A stretch of DNA of 8,665 bases from Desulfovibrio sp. UBA4079 (GCA_002382645.1 DFYP01000012.1:1-8665), one strand, 5' to 3'; shown: positions 1 to 6,463, counted from the first letter of the stretch. A program made the numbers and translations. The notes: generated from the sequence alone by a model not told the origin.

Positions 1-742
1 CCCGGCCCTGCTGGCCGCGGCCTGCGCCGCGGCCCGCACCCTGGGCCGGGAGGCGCCGCACGCCTTCCTGGTGGGCGACATCGGCACGGGCCAGGGCAGC
101 CGCGCGCTCTACAGCCACCTGGAGCGGCGTTTGCCCGAAACCCCGGCCTCGGTCCTGGCCTTCCACTATTTCCTGCCGGACGCGGACTGGCACAACCGGG
201 TGCTCTTCGCGGTCCAGGCCATGCGGCCCCTGCCCCGGCTGGTGGCCGACGCGGGCTTCATGTACGCGGCCAAGATGAGCGGCCAGGCGGGCGAATACGA
301 CCTGTTCACCCCGGACGCCGGGGAGCTGGCCTTCCTGGCCGACGAGAACGCGCCGCACCCGTTCTACGCCCGGGGATTCCTTCTGGCCGAGGAGGCCAAG
401 GCGCCCGGGCTCATCGCCCGCGCCGCGGGCAACGGCGGGGCGGCGCGGCACCTGCTGGTCAAGGGCGAGATCGACCGGGTGACCCGGGGCCCCGAGATTC
501 TCTTCGAGATCAGCGAGCCCTCGGTGGATGCCATGGAGGCCATGGGCGGCACGGGCGACACCCTCACGGGCCTGGCCTGCGCGCTCCTGGAGTCCGGCCG
601 GGACGTGCCCGAGGCCTGCCTCCTGGCGGCGCGGACCAACCGCCTGGCCGGAGCCCTGGCCGACCTCACCCCGGCCTCGCGCATCCACGAGGTCGTGGAG
701 CGCATTCCCGAGGCCCTGGAGCAGGTCCTGGCGCGCGCATGA
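1..742 (+). CDS. NAD(P)H-hydrate dehydratase-like kinase-fold protein (5' end missing)
   Basis: The reading frame is open from base 2, so the N terminus lies outside the window; 246 residues are visible. The C-terminal half matches the ribokinase-like NnrD/YjeF C-terminal fold. A GGTGDTLTG block at 545-571 corresponds to the family GTGD motif, whose Asp (557-559) is the catalytic base. A TPDAGE block at 308-325 corresponds to the family TPHxGE motif, and LLVKG (452-466) to the strand that precedes the nucleotide site. Known family members use ADP or ATP to dehydrate damaged NAD(P)H hydrates back to NAD(P)H in the cytosol. The usual His of TPHxGE is Asp here, so a diverged substrate is possible, and a generic 'sugar kinase' label would also fit. 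The stop overlaps the next start (ATGA), so the two genes are probably translationally coupled. GC is very high, like the liv operon. The family is fairly sure, the exact reaction less so. Confidence 0.72.
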   Translation, partial: PALLAAACAAARTLGREAPHAFLVGDIGTGQGSRALYSHLERRLPETPASVLAFHYFLPDADWHNRVLFAVQAMRPLPRLVADAGFMYAAKMSGQAGEYDLFTPDAGELAFLADENAPHPFYARGFLLAEEAKAPGLIARAAGNGGAARHLLVKGEIDRVTRGPEILFEISEPSVDAMEAMGGTGDTLTGLACALLESGRDVPEACLLAARTNRLAGALADLTPASRIHEVVERIPEALEQVLARA

Positions 743-951
743 GCATCGACCCCAGAGCCACCCTTCTGGACATTGTGGCGGCCCATCCTGCAACCGAGGC
801 CGTGTTCCGGGCCCATGGCGACCGCGTGGGCGTGTGCATCCTGTGCGAGGCCCTGTTCGAGAGCATCGAGAACGCGGCGAAATTGCATGGGCTGGATTTG
901 GAAGCGCTGTTGAGGGATTTGGAGGCGGTGGCTGGGGGAACGAAGAGGTGA
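739..951 (+). CDS. DUF1858-type small redox-disulfide protein
   Basis: This is a 70-residue cytosolic protein with no signal peptide or membrane segment. It follows the DUF1858 pattern (hybrid-cluster-protein-associated redox disulfide domain): an N-terminal helix containing DIVAAHP, then G-V-C-I-L-C-E-A with a CxxC pair at Cys33 and Cys36, then a helix ending HGLDLEALLRDLEA. The domain fills the whole protein. The family's biochemical role is unclear; the CxxC pair suggests disulfide exchange or metal binding. The ATG overlaps the stop of the upstream kinase-fold gene (ATGA) and no strong ribosome binding site is visible, so expression probably depends on coupling. The last 25 or so codons (from about 877) use TTG, AGG, GGA and ACG, unlike the GC-ending codons before them, although the protein pattern continues intact. 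Confidence 0.75.
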   Translation: MSIDPRATLLDIVAAHPATEAVFRAHGDRVGVCILCEALFESIENAAKLHGLDLEALLRDLEAVAGGTKR

Positions 952-965
952 GCCCAAATACCGCG

Positions 966-979
966 ACTGGCGTACCAGT
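966..979. promoter_or_regulatory. Short inverted repeat ACTGG-N4-CCAGT
   Basis: Perfect 5-base arms (966-970 and 975-979) flank a CGTA centre, in the gap between the DUF1858 gene and the methyltransferase. It could be a protein-binding site or part of an RNA structure. Nothing in the cassette looks like a controller (C) protein, and the methyltransferase has no N-terminal DNA-binding extension, so no regulator can be named. Arms this short can arise by chance. Confidence 0.25.
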
Positions 980-1010
980 TTAGGGGACCAGGATCAGCCC
1001 CATCCCCTGA
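980..1010 (+). other. Stem-loop in the gap before the methyltransferase
   Basis: Bases 980-987 pair with 1003-1010 (core AGGGGA with TCCCCT, extended by a T-G wobble and a T-A pair) around a 15-base loop. It lies 29 bases after the stop of the DUF1858 gene. No T-run follows on the plus strand, so it is not a classical intrinsic terminator. It could be a weak 3' end, part of the leader of the restriction cassette, or chance. Confidence 0.3.
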
Positions 1011-1070
1011 CCTGTATGTGAACGAAACGAGGGCCGGGTCAAGCTTACTGCTTCGAGGTCCCTCCAGCAA

Positions 1071-1099
1071 TTGAAATCCCATCTCTCCGGTGTTATCCG
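1071..1099 (+). promoter_or_regulatory. Candidate promoter for the restriction cassette
   Basis: TTGAAA (1071-1076) resembles a -35 box (5 of 6). After 17 bases comes TATCCG (1094-1099), preceded by TGT, giving an extended -10 (TGn) but only a half-matching -10 hexamer. Transcription would begin near 1106, leaving a leader of about 14 bases that just includes the ribosome binding site of the methyltransferase. Weak evidence, but it is the best candidate in the gap. Confidence 0.25.
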
Positions 1100-1119
1100 T
1101 CAGCAATCGAGGTGGAGAC

Positions 1120-2259
1120 GTGAGCTTCTACGAGTTCTTCTCTGGCGGCGGTATGGCGCGGATCGGCCTCGGCCCTGACTGGCCCTGCCTGTTCGCCAAC
1201 GACTTCGATCCCAACAAGGCGGCTGCGTATCGCGCCTTCTTTGGCCCTTCCACGGAGTTGCACGTAGGCGACGTGTGGCGCTTGGAGACCTCGGCTCTCC
1301 CTGGTCACGCTGATCTGGCCTGGGCCTCCTTCCCATGCCAGGACCTTTCTCTGGCTGGCAATGGCGTGGGCCTCAAGGGCAAACGATCCGGCACCTTCTG
1401 GGCCTTCTGGCGGCTTATGCAAGGCCTACGGGCAGAGGGCCGCGCCCCTCGGATGATCGTTCTTGAGAACGTCCGGGGAACCATCACCTCCCACCAGGGC
1501 CGAGACTTCGCGGCTATCTGCGAGTGTTTGACCCAGGAAGGCTATAGGTACGCCCCGCTGTTGGTGGACGCCCAATTTTTCCTTCCCCAGAGCCGCCCGC
1601 GCCTCTTCGTGGTGGTCTTCGGCCCGGACGCCTTGCCGCTCTCCGGCTTGATCGGCCATGGCCCAACTGCTCCCTGGCACCCCAATTCCTTCGCCTATGC
1701 CTATGACCGCTTGTCCCCACAGGCCAAGGCCGCGTGGCTGTGGCTCACCCCGCCCAAGCCCCAGGTCAGGCCGGGCAAACTCTCGGACCTGATCGAGGAT
1801 GACCCCCGCGGCGTGAGATGGCACACCGGCTTCGAGACCAAGCGCATTCTAGACCTCATGTCGCCTCTACACCTGGAGAAGGTGAAGAAGGCCAAGAAGG
1901 ACGGCGGCAGGCGCGTGGGGACCGTCTACAAGCGGACTCGCCCCCAGGATGACGGGACCAAGGCCCAGCGGGCGGAGGTTCGCTTTGACGAAGTGGCTGG
2001 ATGCCTCCGCACCCCAGCGGGAGGATCAAGCCGCCAGATCATCATGGTGGTGGAGGGCAGCAAGGTCCGCACCCGGCTCCTTTCCCCTCGCGAAGCTGCC
2101 CGTCTCATGGGCCTGCCCGAAGAGTATCCGCTACCCGAGCGGTACAACGAGGCCTACCACCTCATAGGCGATGGCGTGGCCGTGCCCGTTGTATCCTGGC
2201 TGGCCCGCACCGTGATTGAACCATCCCTGCGACTGACGCCCCGTGAGGTGGCCGCCTGA
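1120..2259 (+). CDS. C5-cytosine DNA methyltransferase of a type II restriction system
   Basis: A 379-residue enzyme that transfers a methyl group from S-adenosylmethionine to C5 of a cytosine in a specific DNA site. All main C5-methyltransferase motifs are present in order: motif I FYEFFSGGGM (residues 3-12), motif IV with catalytic Cys73 in FPCQ, motif VI ENV (116-118), motif VIII QSRPR (157-161), motif IX around REAARLMGLP (324-333) and motif X GDGVAVPV (350-357). The stretch between VIII and IX, about 160 residues, holds the target-recognition domain. The GTG at 1120 is preferred because GAGGTGGA (1109-1116) lies just upstream; an in-frame GTG at 1090 would add ten residues but has no clear binding site. 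The stop overlaps the next start (TGATG). GC is lower than in flanking genes. There is no N-terminal DNA-binding extension, so autoregulation of that type is unlikely. The recognition sequence cannot be read from the protein. Confidence 0.93.
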   Translation: MSFYEFFSGGGMARIGLGPDWPCLFANDFDPNKAAAYRAFFGPSTELHVGDVWRLETSALPGHADLAWASFPCQDLSLAGNGVGLKGKRSGTFWAFWRLMQGLRAEGRAPRMIVLENVRGTITSHQGRDFAAICECLTQEGYRYAPLLVDAQFFLPQSRPRLFVVVFGPDALPLSGLIGHGPTAPWHPNSFAYAYDRLSPQAKAAWLWLTPPKPQVRPGKLSDLIEDDPRGVRWHTGFETKRILDLMSPLHLEKVKKAKKDGGRRVGTVYKRTRPQDDGTKAQRAEVRFDEVAGCLRTPAGGSSRQIIMVVEGSKVRTRLLSPREAARLMGLPEEYPLPERYNEAYHLIGDGVAVPVVSWLARTVIEPSLRLTPREVAA

Positions 2260-3143
2260 TGCCCCGGAAGAAAGCCAGCGCGACGGGGGATACTGTTCCC
2301 TGCATCCTGTCGGACGAAACGGTGGACATGGTGGAGAAGTACGCCGAGGCGCTTCGCACGGCAGCACCCACCATTGGAGACCATGGCCTTACTCCTGCCG
2401 AGTTCCAGCGCTCCGGCCTGTTCCGAAGCGCGATTGAAAGATTGCGGGGCCAGCAGGCTGCCGCCACCAAAGAAAAGTATGCCTTCGTCGAGCGGGCGTT
2501 GGATCAGCTCCAGGCCGCTGGCCTGATCGCGGACCATAAGTTCACTGGAGCGGGAGACCGCCACGACTTTCACGTCTACATGCCGGGCAAGCGGGTGTGC
2601 GTCTTCGAGGCGAAAGGCTGCCTGGACGGCAACAACACCACGATCTTCCAACGCCCTCCCAATGCAGAGGAGTTCCTGATTTGGTCCCTCTGCCAGAACC
2701 AGGGGTCCGACCTTCGAGCCGGTGTCTGGTCTGGGACGCACACTCGCATCGGGGCAAAGATCATTGCGGAGAACGTCCACGTTGAAGCCCTGATAGTCTG
2801 GGACGCCCTGTGCGGCAGTCCTGGCCGTCCCTGCCCTAAGCTCGCGGAAGGGCGGGGCCTGAAGGTGGACGGTGTGATGATTCCGCCTCCGTGCATCTAC
2901 CTCTTCCCCCGCACGATCCCCGATCCCCGGAACAACCCCAAGCCCCCCATGCCCAGGCTATCCGAGGTGGCGCTTGCTGCGGCCTTGCTCCAACACTTCG
3001 GCGGCGATGAACGGGATGTGACCGAAGTCCAGATTGAGGCCAGGATGAAAGGAGCCAGCGTTGAGCGCAAGACCAGTCTCATCAGATCCGGGCGGGTCGT
3101 GCGGCAATCTGGCTGGACTGAGTTGAAGCGGGCAGCTCGGTGA
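2259..3143 (+). CDS. Probable type II restriction endonuclease (PD-(D/E)XK-like, unassigned family)
   Basis: I do not recognise this 294-residue protein as a named enzyme. Its place between a cytosine methyltransferase and Vsr, joined by overlapping ends (TGATG at its start, GTGA at its stop), makes it the expected restriction enzyme. A plausible PD-(D/E)XK core is visible: Asp103 in DRHDFHV, a strand through KRVCVFEAK, and Glu117-Ala-Lys119 as the ExK pair, 13 residues after Asp103. The block that follows (GNNTTIFQRPPNAEEF, then IWSLC) looks strongly constrained. Residues 20-95 are mostly helical. A Pro-rich stretch (about 215-235) leads to a helical, basic C-terminal part that may bind DNA. 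There is no signal or membrane segment. GAGGTGG (2245-2251) gives a good ribosome binding site for the ATG. GC is below the flanks, like its two partners. The nuclease call is inference; an accessory protein is the alternative. Confidence 0.6.
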   Translation: MPRKKASATGDTVPCILSDETVDMVEKYAEALRTAAPTIGDHGLTPAEFQRSGLFRSAIERLRGQQAAATKEKYAFVERALDQLQAAGLIADHKFTGAGDRHDFHVYMPGKRVCVFEAKGCLDGNNTTIFQRPPNAEEFLIWSLCQNQGSDLRAGVWSGTHTRIGAKIIAENVHVEALIVWDALCGSPGRPCPKLAEGRGLKVDGVMIPPPCIYLFPRTIPDPRNNPKPPMPRLSEVALAAALLQHFGGDERDVTEVQIEARMKGASVERKTSLIRSGRVVRQSGWTELKRAAR

Positions 3144-3550
3144 CAACTGACGTCTTTGACGCACCCACCCGTAGCCGGGTCATGCGGGCAGTCAAGGGCA
3201 AGAACACCCGGCCAGAACAGGCCGTCCGCTCCCTCCTCCACTTCCTGGGCTACAGGTTCCGCCTCCACCGGCGAGACCTGCCCGGCTTCCCGGACATCAT
3301 CCTCCCCGGCCGCAAGGCCGTGATCCTCGTGCATGGATGCTTCTGGCACGGCCACGACTGCAAGCGTGGCAGCCGCACCCCAAAAGCCAACGCGGACTAC
3401 TGGGTCAGCAAGATCGGGCGGAACATGGCCCGCGACGCCAGGACACGTGCGGCGCTGGAGGCCCAAGGCTGGCGGGTGCTGGTGGTCTGGGAATGCGAGA
3501 TCAAGGATGCGGAAACCCTGGCGGCCAAGCTCCGGGCCTTTCTCGGATAG
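3140..3550 (+). CDS. vsr: Very short patch repair (Vsr) endonuclease
   Basis: A 136-residue DNA mismatch endonuclease that nicks 5' of the T in T:G mismatches formed when 5-methylcytosine deaminates. It matches E. coli Vsr as I recall it, nearly residue for residue through the active site: Glu26, catalytic Asp52 in FPDI, His65, zinc ligands Cys67, His72, Cys74 and Cys119 (in VVWECEI), plus His70 and the aromatic Phe68-Trp69 that wedge into the mismatch. The N-terminal TRSRVMRAVKGKNTRPE block is also typical. It is full length apart from the C-terminal tail found in E. coli. The GTG start overlaps the upstream stop (GTGA) with no strong ribosome binding site, so translation is probably coupled. 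It closes the cassette, and its stop is 29 bases from the stop of the convergent livF gene. Confidence 0.93.
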   Translation: MTTDVFDAPTRSRVMRAVKGKNTRPEQAVRSLLHFLGYRFRLHRRDLPGFPDIILPGRKAVILVHGCFWHGHDCKRGSRTPKANADYWVSKIGRNMARDARTRAALEAQGWRVLVVWECEIKDAETLAAKLRAFLG

Positions 3551-3579
3551 GACCCAGCCAATTCTAGGGCCAAGCCGGT

Positions 3580-4299
3580 CTATTCGCCCAAATAGGCCTT
3601 GCGGATGTCCGGGTTGGCCAGGAGATTGGCCGAGGAGTCTTCCAGGACCACGGAGCCGGTCTCCAGCACGTAGCCGCGCGATGCCGTCTGGAGCGCCAGG
3701 TTGGCGTTCTGCTCCACCAGGAGCACGGTCACGTCGTCCTCCTGGTTGATGGTCCGGATGATCGAGAAGATCTGCGCCACGATGAGCGGAGCCAGGCCGA
3801 GCGAGGGCTCGTCCAGGAGCAGGAGCCTCGGCCGGGTCATGAGCGCGCGGCCCACGGCGAGCATCTGCTGCTCCCCGCCCGAGAGCGTGCCGCCGGGCTG
3901 CTTGCGGCGCTCCTTGAGCACGGGGAAGAGGTTGAAGACCTTGTCCAGGTCAAAGGCCTTGCGGGCCGCGTCCTTGCGCAGGAACGCGCCCATTTCCAGG
4001 TTCTCCTGCACCGTGAGCCGGGGGAAGATGCGCCGGCCCTCGGGCACCTGGCACAGCCCCATGGCGGGCAGCCGGTCGGCGGACAGGCCGGTGATGGGCC
4101 GGCCCTGGTAGAGGACCTCCCCGGCCGTGGCCCGCACGATGTTGCAGATGGTCATGAGCGTGGTGCTCTTGCCCGCGCCGTTGGCCCCGATGATGGTCAC
4201 GATCTCGCCGGGCAGGACCTTGAGGCTCACCTCGCGCAGGGCCTGGATGTTGCCGTAGCCCGCGCACACCCCGCGCAGTTCGAGGATGGGCTCGCTCAT
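3580..4299 (-). CDS. livF: Branched-chain amino-acid ABC importer, ATP-binding protein LivF
   Basis: A 239-residue cytoplasmic ATPase, one of the two nucleotide-binding subunits of a LIV-type importer. Walker A is GANGAGKST (38-46), the ABC signature is LSGGEQ (139-144), and Walker B is LLLLDE (159-164). The H-loop position reads VEQN, with Gln in place of His, which is normal for LivF. The ATG at 4299 overlaps the stop of livM (ATGA on the minus strand) and fits the family N terminus (ILELRGVCAGYG); the open frame continues upstream but that extension is only antisense to livM. The C terminus ends A-Y-L-G-E. Its stop faces vsr, 29 bases away, with no clear terminator. It is the last gene of the liv operon and has typical length. 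Confidence 0.95.
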   Translation of the reverse strand: MSEPILELRGVCAGYGNIQALREVSLKVLPGEIVTIIGANGAGKSTTLMTICNIVRATAGEVLYQGRPITGLSADRLPAMGLCQVPEGRRIFPRLTVQENLEMGAFLRKDAARKAFDLDKVFNLFPVLKERRKQPGGTLSGGEQQMLAVGRALMTRPRLLLLDEPSLGLAPLIVAQIFSIIRTINQEDDVTVLLVEQNANLALQTASRGYVLETGSVVLEDSSANLLANPDIRKAYLGE

Positions 4300-5516
4300 C
4301 CGTGCCCCCGTTCCTCGGAGCGCTGGCCCACGCGCTTGGCCGGCCAGAGCCCCCGGGGGTTGATGATCATCATCACGGCCATGACCCCGCCGAACACGAG
4401 CATGCGGTAGAGCTCGAAGCCGCGGAAGACCTCGGGCAGGGCGATGAGCGCGAGCGCCCCCAGGATCACGCCCGGGATGGAGCCCATGCCGCCCAGGACC
4501 ACCATGGCCAGGACCATGGCCGACTCCATGAAGGTGAAGGATTCTGGCGAGACGAAGCGCATGCGCGCGGCGAAGAAGGCCCCGGCCAGGCCGCCGAAGA
4601 TGGCGCCCATGGCGTAGGCCAGGAGCTTGATGGCGAAGGTGTTCACGCCCATGAGCTGGGCCGCGGTCTCGTCCTCGCGCACGGCCTCGAAGGCCCGGCC
4701 GATGCGCGAGTGGTTCAGGCGGTAGACCGCCAGCACGGTGAACGCGGCCAGGCCCAGGATCACGTAGTACAGCCCGCCCAGGGCCCGCAGTTCGAGCACG
4801 CCCCACAGGCCGTCCTGGAGCCAGGGCAGGGTCGGCGGCTTGATGCCCAGGATGCCGTTGGGCCCGTTGGTCAGGCTCATCCAGTTGTTCAGCACGATGC
4901 GCACGATCTCGCCGAAGCCGAGCGTGACGATGGCCAGGTAGTCGCCGCGCATGCGCAGGGTCGGGTAGCCGATGATGCAGCCGGCCACCGCGGCCAGGCC
5001 CGCGGCCAGGGGCAGGCAGAGCCAGAAGGACAGGCCGAAGTGCACGGACAGCAGGGCGTAGGTGTAGGCCCCCACGCCGTAGAAGGCGATGTAGCCCAGG
5101 TCCAGCAGCCCGGCCATGCCCACCACCACGTTCAGGCCCAGGCCCAGGCAGACGTACACGAGCACGTTGATGGCCACGTCCAGGGCGTAGCGCTCGGCGA
5201 ACAGGGGCAGGGTCATGGACGCGGCCAGGACCGCGGCGATCCAGGCCGTCCGGGGCACCACCCGGGCCGCGCCGGAGACCGCGGCGCCCAGGCGCGCGGC
5301 GGGCCGCTCCAGGAAGCCCAGGGCGCCCTGCTGCCTGAGCAGCCAGAGCACGAAGATGAACAGGGCGGCCGCGGCGATGCGCGCCCAGACGAGCAGCGCC
5401 GGGATGAACTCCAGGCCGCCGGGCTTGATGCCCATGAGCGGCCAGAGGATGAAGAAGAACCAGACCAGGCCGATGGCGAACCCGGTCCAGTGGCGCCTAG
5501 ACCCGAGTGTCGTCAA
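4296..5516 (-). CDS. livM: Branched-chain amino-acid ABC importer, permease LivM
   Basis: A 406-residue inner-membrane protein with many hydrophobic segments. It pairs with LivH to form the translocation channel. The N-terminal part (about 1-100) carries extra hydrophobic segments, as in long LivM proteins. The family core then follows: GLGLNVVVGMAGLLDLGY (124-141), LRMRGDYLAIVTLGFGEI (187-204), and the ATPase-contacting loop HSRIGRAFEAVREDE (269-283). The start is a TTG at 5516. It is supported by GGGAGAG shortly upstream at normal spacing, and it gives a 20-base overlap with the end of livH, so coupling is likely. The first ATG in frame would lie 27 codons inside and cut into a membrane segment. 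The stop overlaps the livF start. Confidence 0.93.
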   Translation of the reverse strand: MTTLGSRRHWTGFAIGLVWFFFILWPLMGIKPGGLEFIPALLVWARIAAAALFIFVLWLLRQQGALGFLERPAARLGAAVSGAARVVPRTAWIAAVLAASMTLPLFAERYALDVAINVLVYVCLGLGLNVVVGMAGLLDLGYIAFYGVGAYTYALLSVHFGLSFWLCLPLAAGLAAVAGCIIGYPTLRMRGDYLAIVTLGFGEIVRIVLNNWMSLTNGPNGILGIKPPTLPWLQDGLWGVLELRALGGLYYVILGLAAFTVLAVYRLNHSRIGRAFEAVREDETAAQLMGVNTFAIKLLAYAMGAIFGGLAGAFFAARMRFVSPESFTFMESAMVLAMVVLGGMGSIPGVILGALALIALPEVFRGFELYRMLVFGGVMAVMMIINPRGLWPAKRVGQRSEERGHG

Positions 5517-6399
5517 CGTTCTCTCCCATGATGCCCGTGGGCATGAAATAGAGCACCGCGATGAGGATGATGAAGGCGAACACGTCCTTGTATTCGCTGG
5601 AAATATAGCCCGCGGCCATGATCTCCACCATGCCGATGATGAACCCGCCGAGCATGGCCCCGGTGATGTTGCCGATGCCGCCGAGGACCGCGGCGGCGAA
5701 GGCCTTGATCCCGGGCACGAAGCCCATGTCGTAGCGCACCGAGCCGTAGTACAGGCCGACCATGATCCCGGCGGCCGCGGCCAGGCCCGCGCCCACGGCG
5801 AAGGTCAGCGAGATGATCCGGCCGGAATTGATGCCCACGAGCGCGCTCATGGTCTTGTCCTGGGCCGTGGCGCGCATGGCCTTGCCGATGCGCGTCCTGA
5901 AGACCAGGGCGTTCAGGCCCACCAGAAGGATGGCGGTGACGGCCACGATGAGGATCTGCATGTAGGAGAAGGTGACCATGCCGAAATGCAGGCCGCCGCG
6001 GGTGATCTCCGTGGGGTAGGCGCGGTCGTACACGCCCTGGGTGAGCATGAGCCCGTTCTGGAGGAAGATGGACATGCCCAGGGCCGAGAGCAGCACGGAG
6101 AGCCGCGAGGACTGCCGCAGGGGCCGGTAGGCCACCTGCTCCACGGCCGTGGCCAGCAGCGCGCAGTAGCCCATGGTCAGGCCCAGGGACAGGACCAGGC
6201 AGATCGTCGGGGGCACGCCCTGGGCCGCCAGCCAGGAGATGAGGATCACGCCCATGTACCCGCCCGCGGCGAAGAACTCGCCGTGGGCGAAGTTGATGAG
6301 CTGGATGATCCCGTAGACCATGGTGTAGCCCAGGGCCACCAGGGCGTAGACCCCGCCCAGGGTGATCCCGTTGATGAGCTGCTGGATGAAATATTCCAT
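5497..6399 (-). CDS. livH: Branched-chain amino-acid ABC importer, permease LivH
   Basis: A 300-residue inner-membrane permease, the usual LivH length. It begins FIQQLINGITLGGVYALVALG, and the conserved INFAHGEFFAAGGYMG block (35-50) follows. The cytoplasmic coupling loop RTRIGKAMRATAQDK (168-182) contacts the ATPase. The hydrophobic pattern suggests about eight membrane segments, ending in YFMPTGIMG. The ATG at 6399 is chosen because it gives the family N terminus; an upstream in-frame start at 6456 would add 19 Arg/Pro-rich residues encoded across a GC hairpin and is rejected. The ribosome binding site is weak (GGGAC). The gap to livK is 64 bases and holds the hairpin. The 3' end overlaps livM by 20 bases. 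Confidence 0.95.
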   Translation of the reverse strand: MEYFIQQLINGITLGGVYALVALGYTMVYGIIQLINFAHGEFFAAGGYMGVILISWLAAQGVPPTICLVLSLGLTMGYCALLATAVEQVAYRPLRQSSRLSVLLSALGMSIFLQNGLMLTQGVYDRAYPTEITRGGLHFGMVTFSYMQILIVAVTAILLVGLNALVFRTRIGKAMRATAQDKTMSALVGINSGRIISLTFAVGAGLAAAAGIMVGLYYGSVRYDMGFVPGIKAFAAAVLGGIGNITGAMLGGFIIGMVEIMAAGYISSEYKDVFAFIILIAVLYFMPTGIMGENVDDTRV

Positions 6400-6420
6400 G
6401 AACGTCCCGATGGCCGGAAT

Positions 6421-6448
6421 GCGGGCCCGCCCCGGAGGGCGGGCCCGC
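6421..6448 (-). other. 12-bp GC stem-loop between livK and livH
   Basis: Bases 6421-6432 pair perfectly with 6437-6448 around a four-base loop (CGGA on plus, TCCG on minus). In the liv mRNA this forms a 12-pair GC stem capped by C(UCCG)G, a UNCG-type tetraloop known for high stability. It starts 15 bases after the livK stop codon and ends 21 bases before the livH start. No T-run follows on the minus strand, so full intrinsic termination is unlikely. By analogy with other binding-protein operons, it may protect the upstream livGK message or limit read-through, giving more binding protein than permease. Confidence 0.7.
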
Positions 6449-6463
6449 TTCGTCACGCGCCGG

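Noticed and set aside
1090..1119. Earlier GTG start for the methyltransferase
   Set aside because: It lacks a good ribosome binding site, while GAGGTGGA precedes the GTG at 1120, and motif I then begins at residue 3, close to where many family members start.
2154..3466. Minus-strand open frames at 2154-2780, 2897-3466 and 364-957
   Set aside because: They are opposite genes with clear family motifs or operon overlaps, have no recognisable domains, and show no consistent ribosome binding sites.
3760..3770. Loss of the H-loop His in LivF (VEQN) as a defect
   Set aside because: Gln at this position is normal in LivF proteins, including that of E. coli, so it is not an anomaly. The coordinates are approximate.
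4300..4806. Upstream extension of the livF frame
   Set aside because: The extra 169 residues are Arg/Gly-rich, lie opposite the livM frame, and precede a clear LivF N terminus whose ATG overlaps the livM stop.
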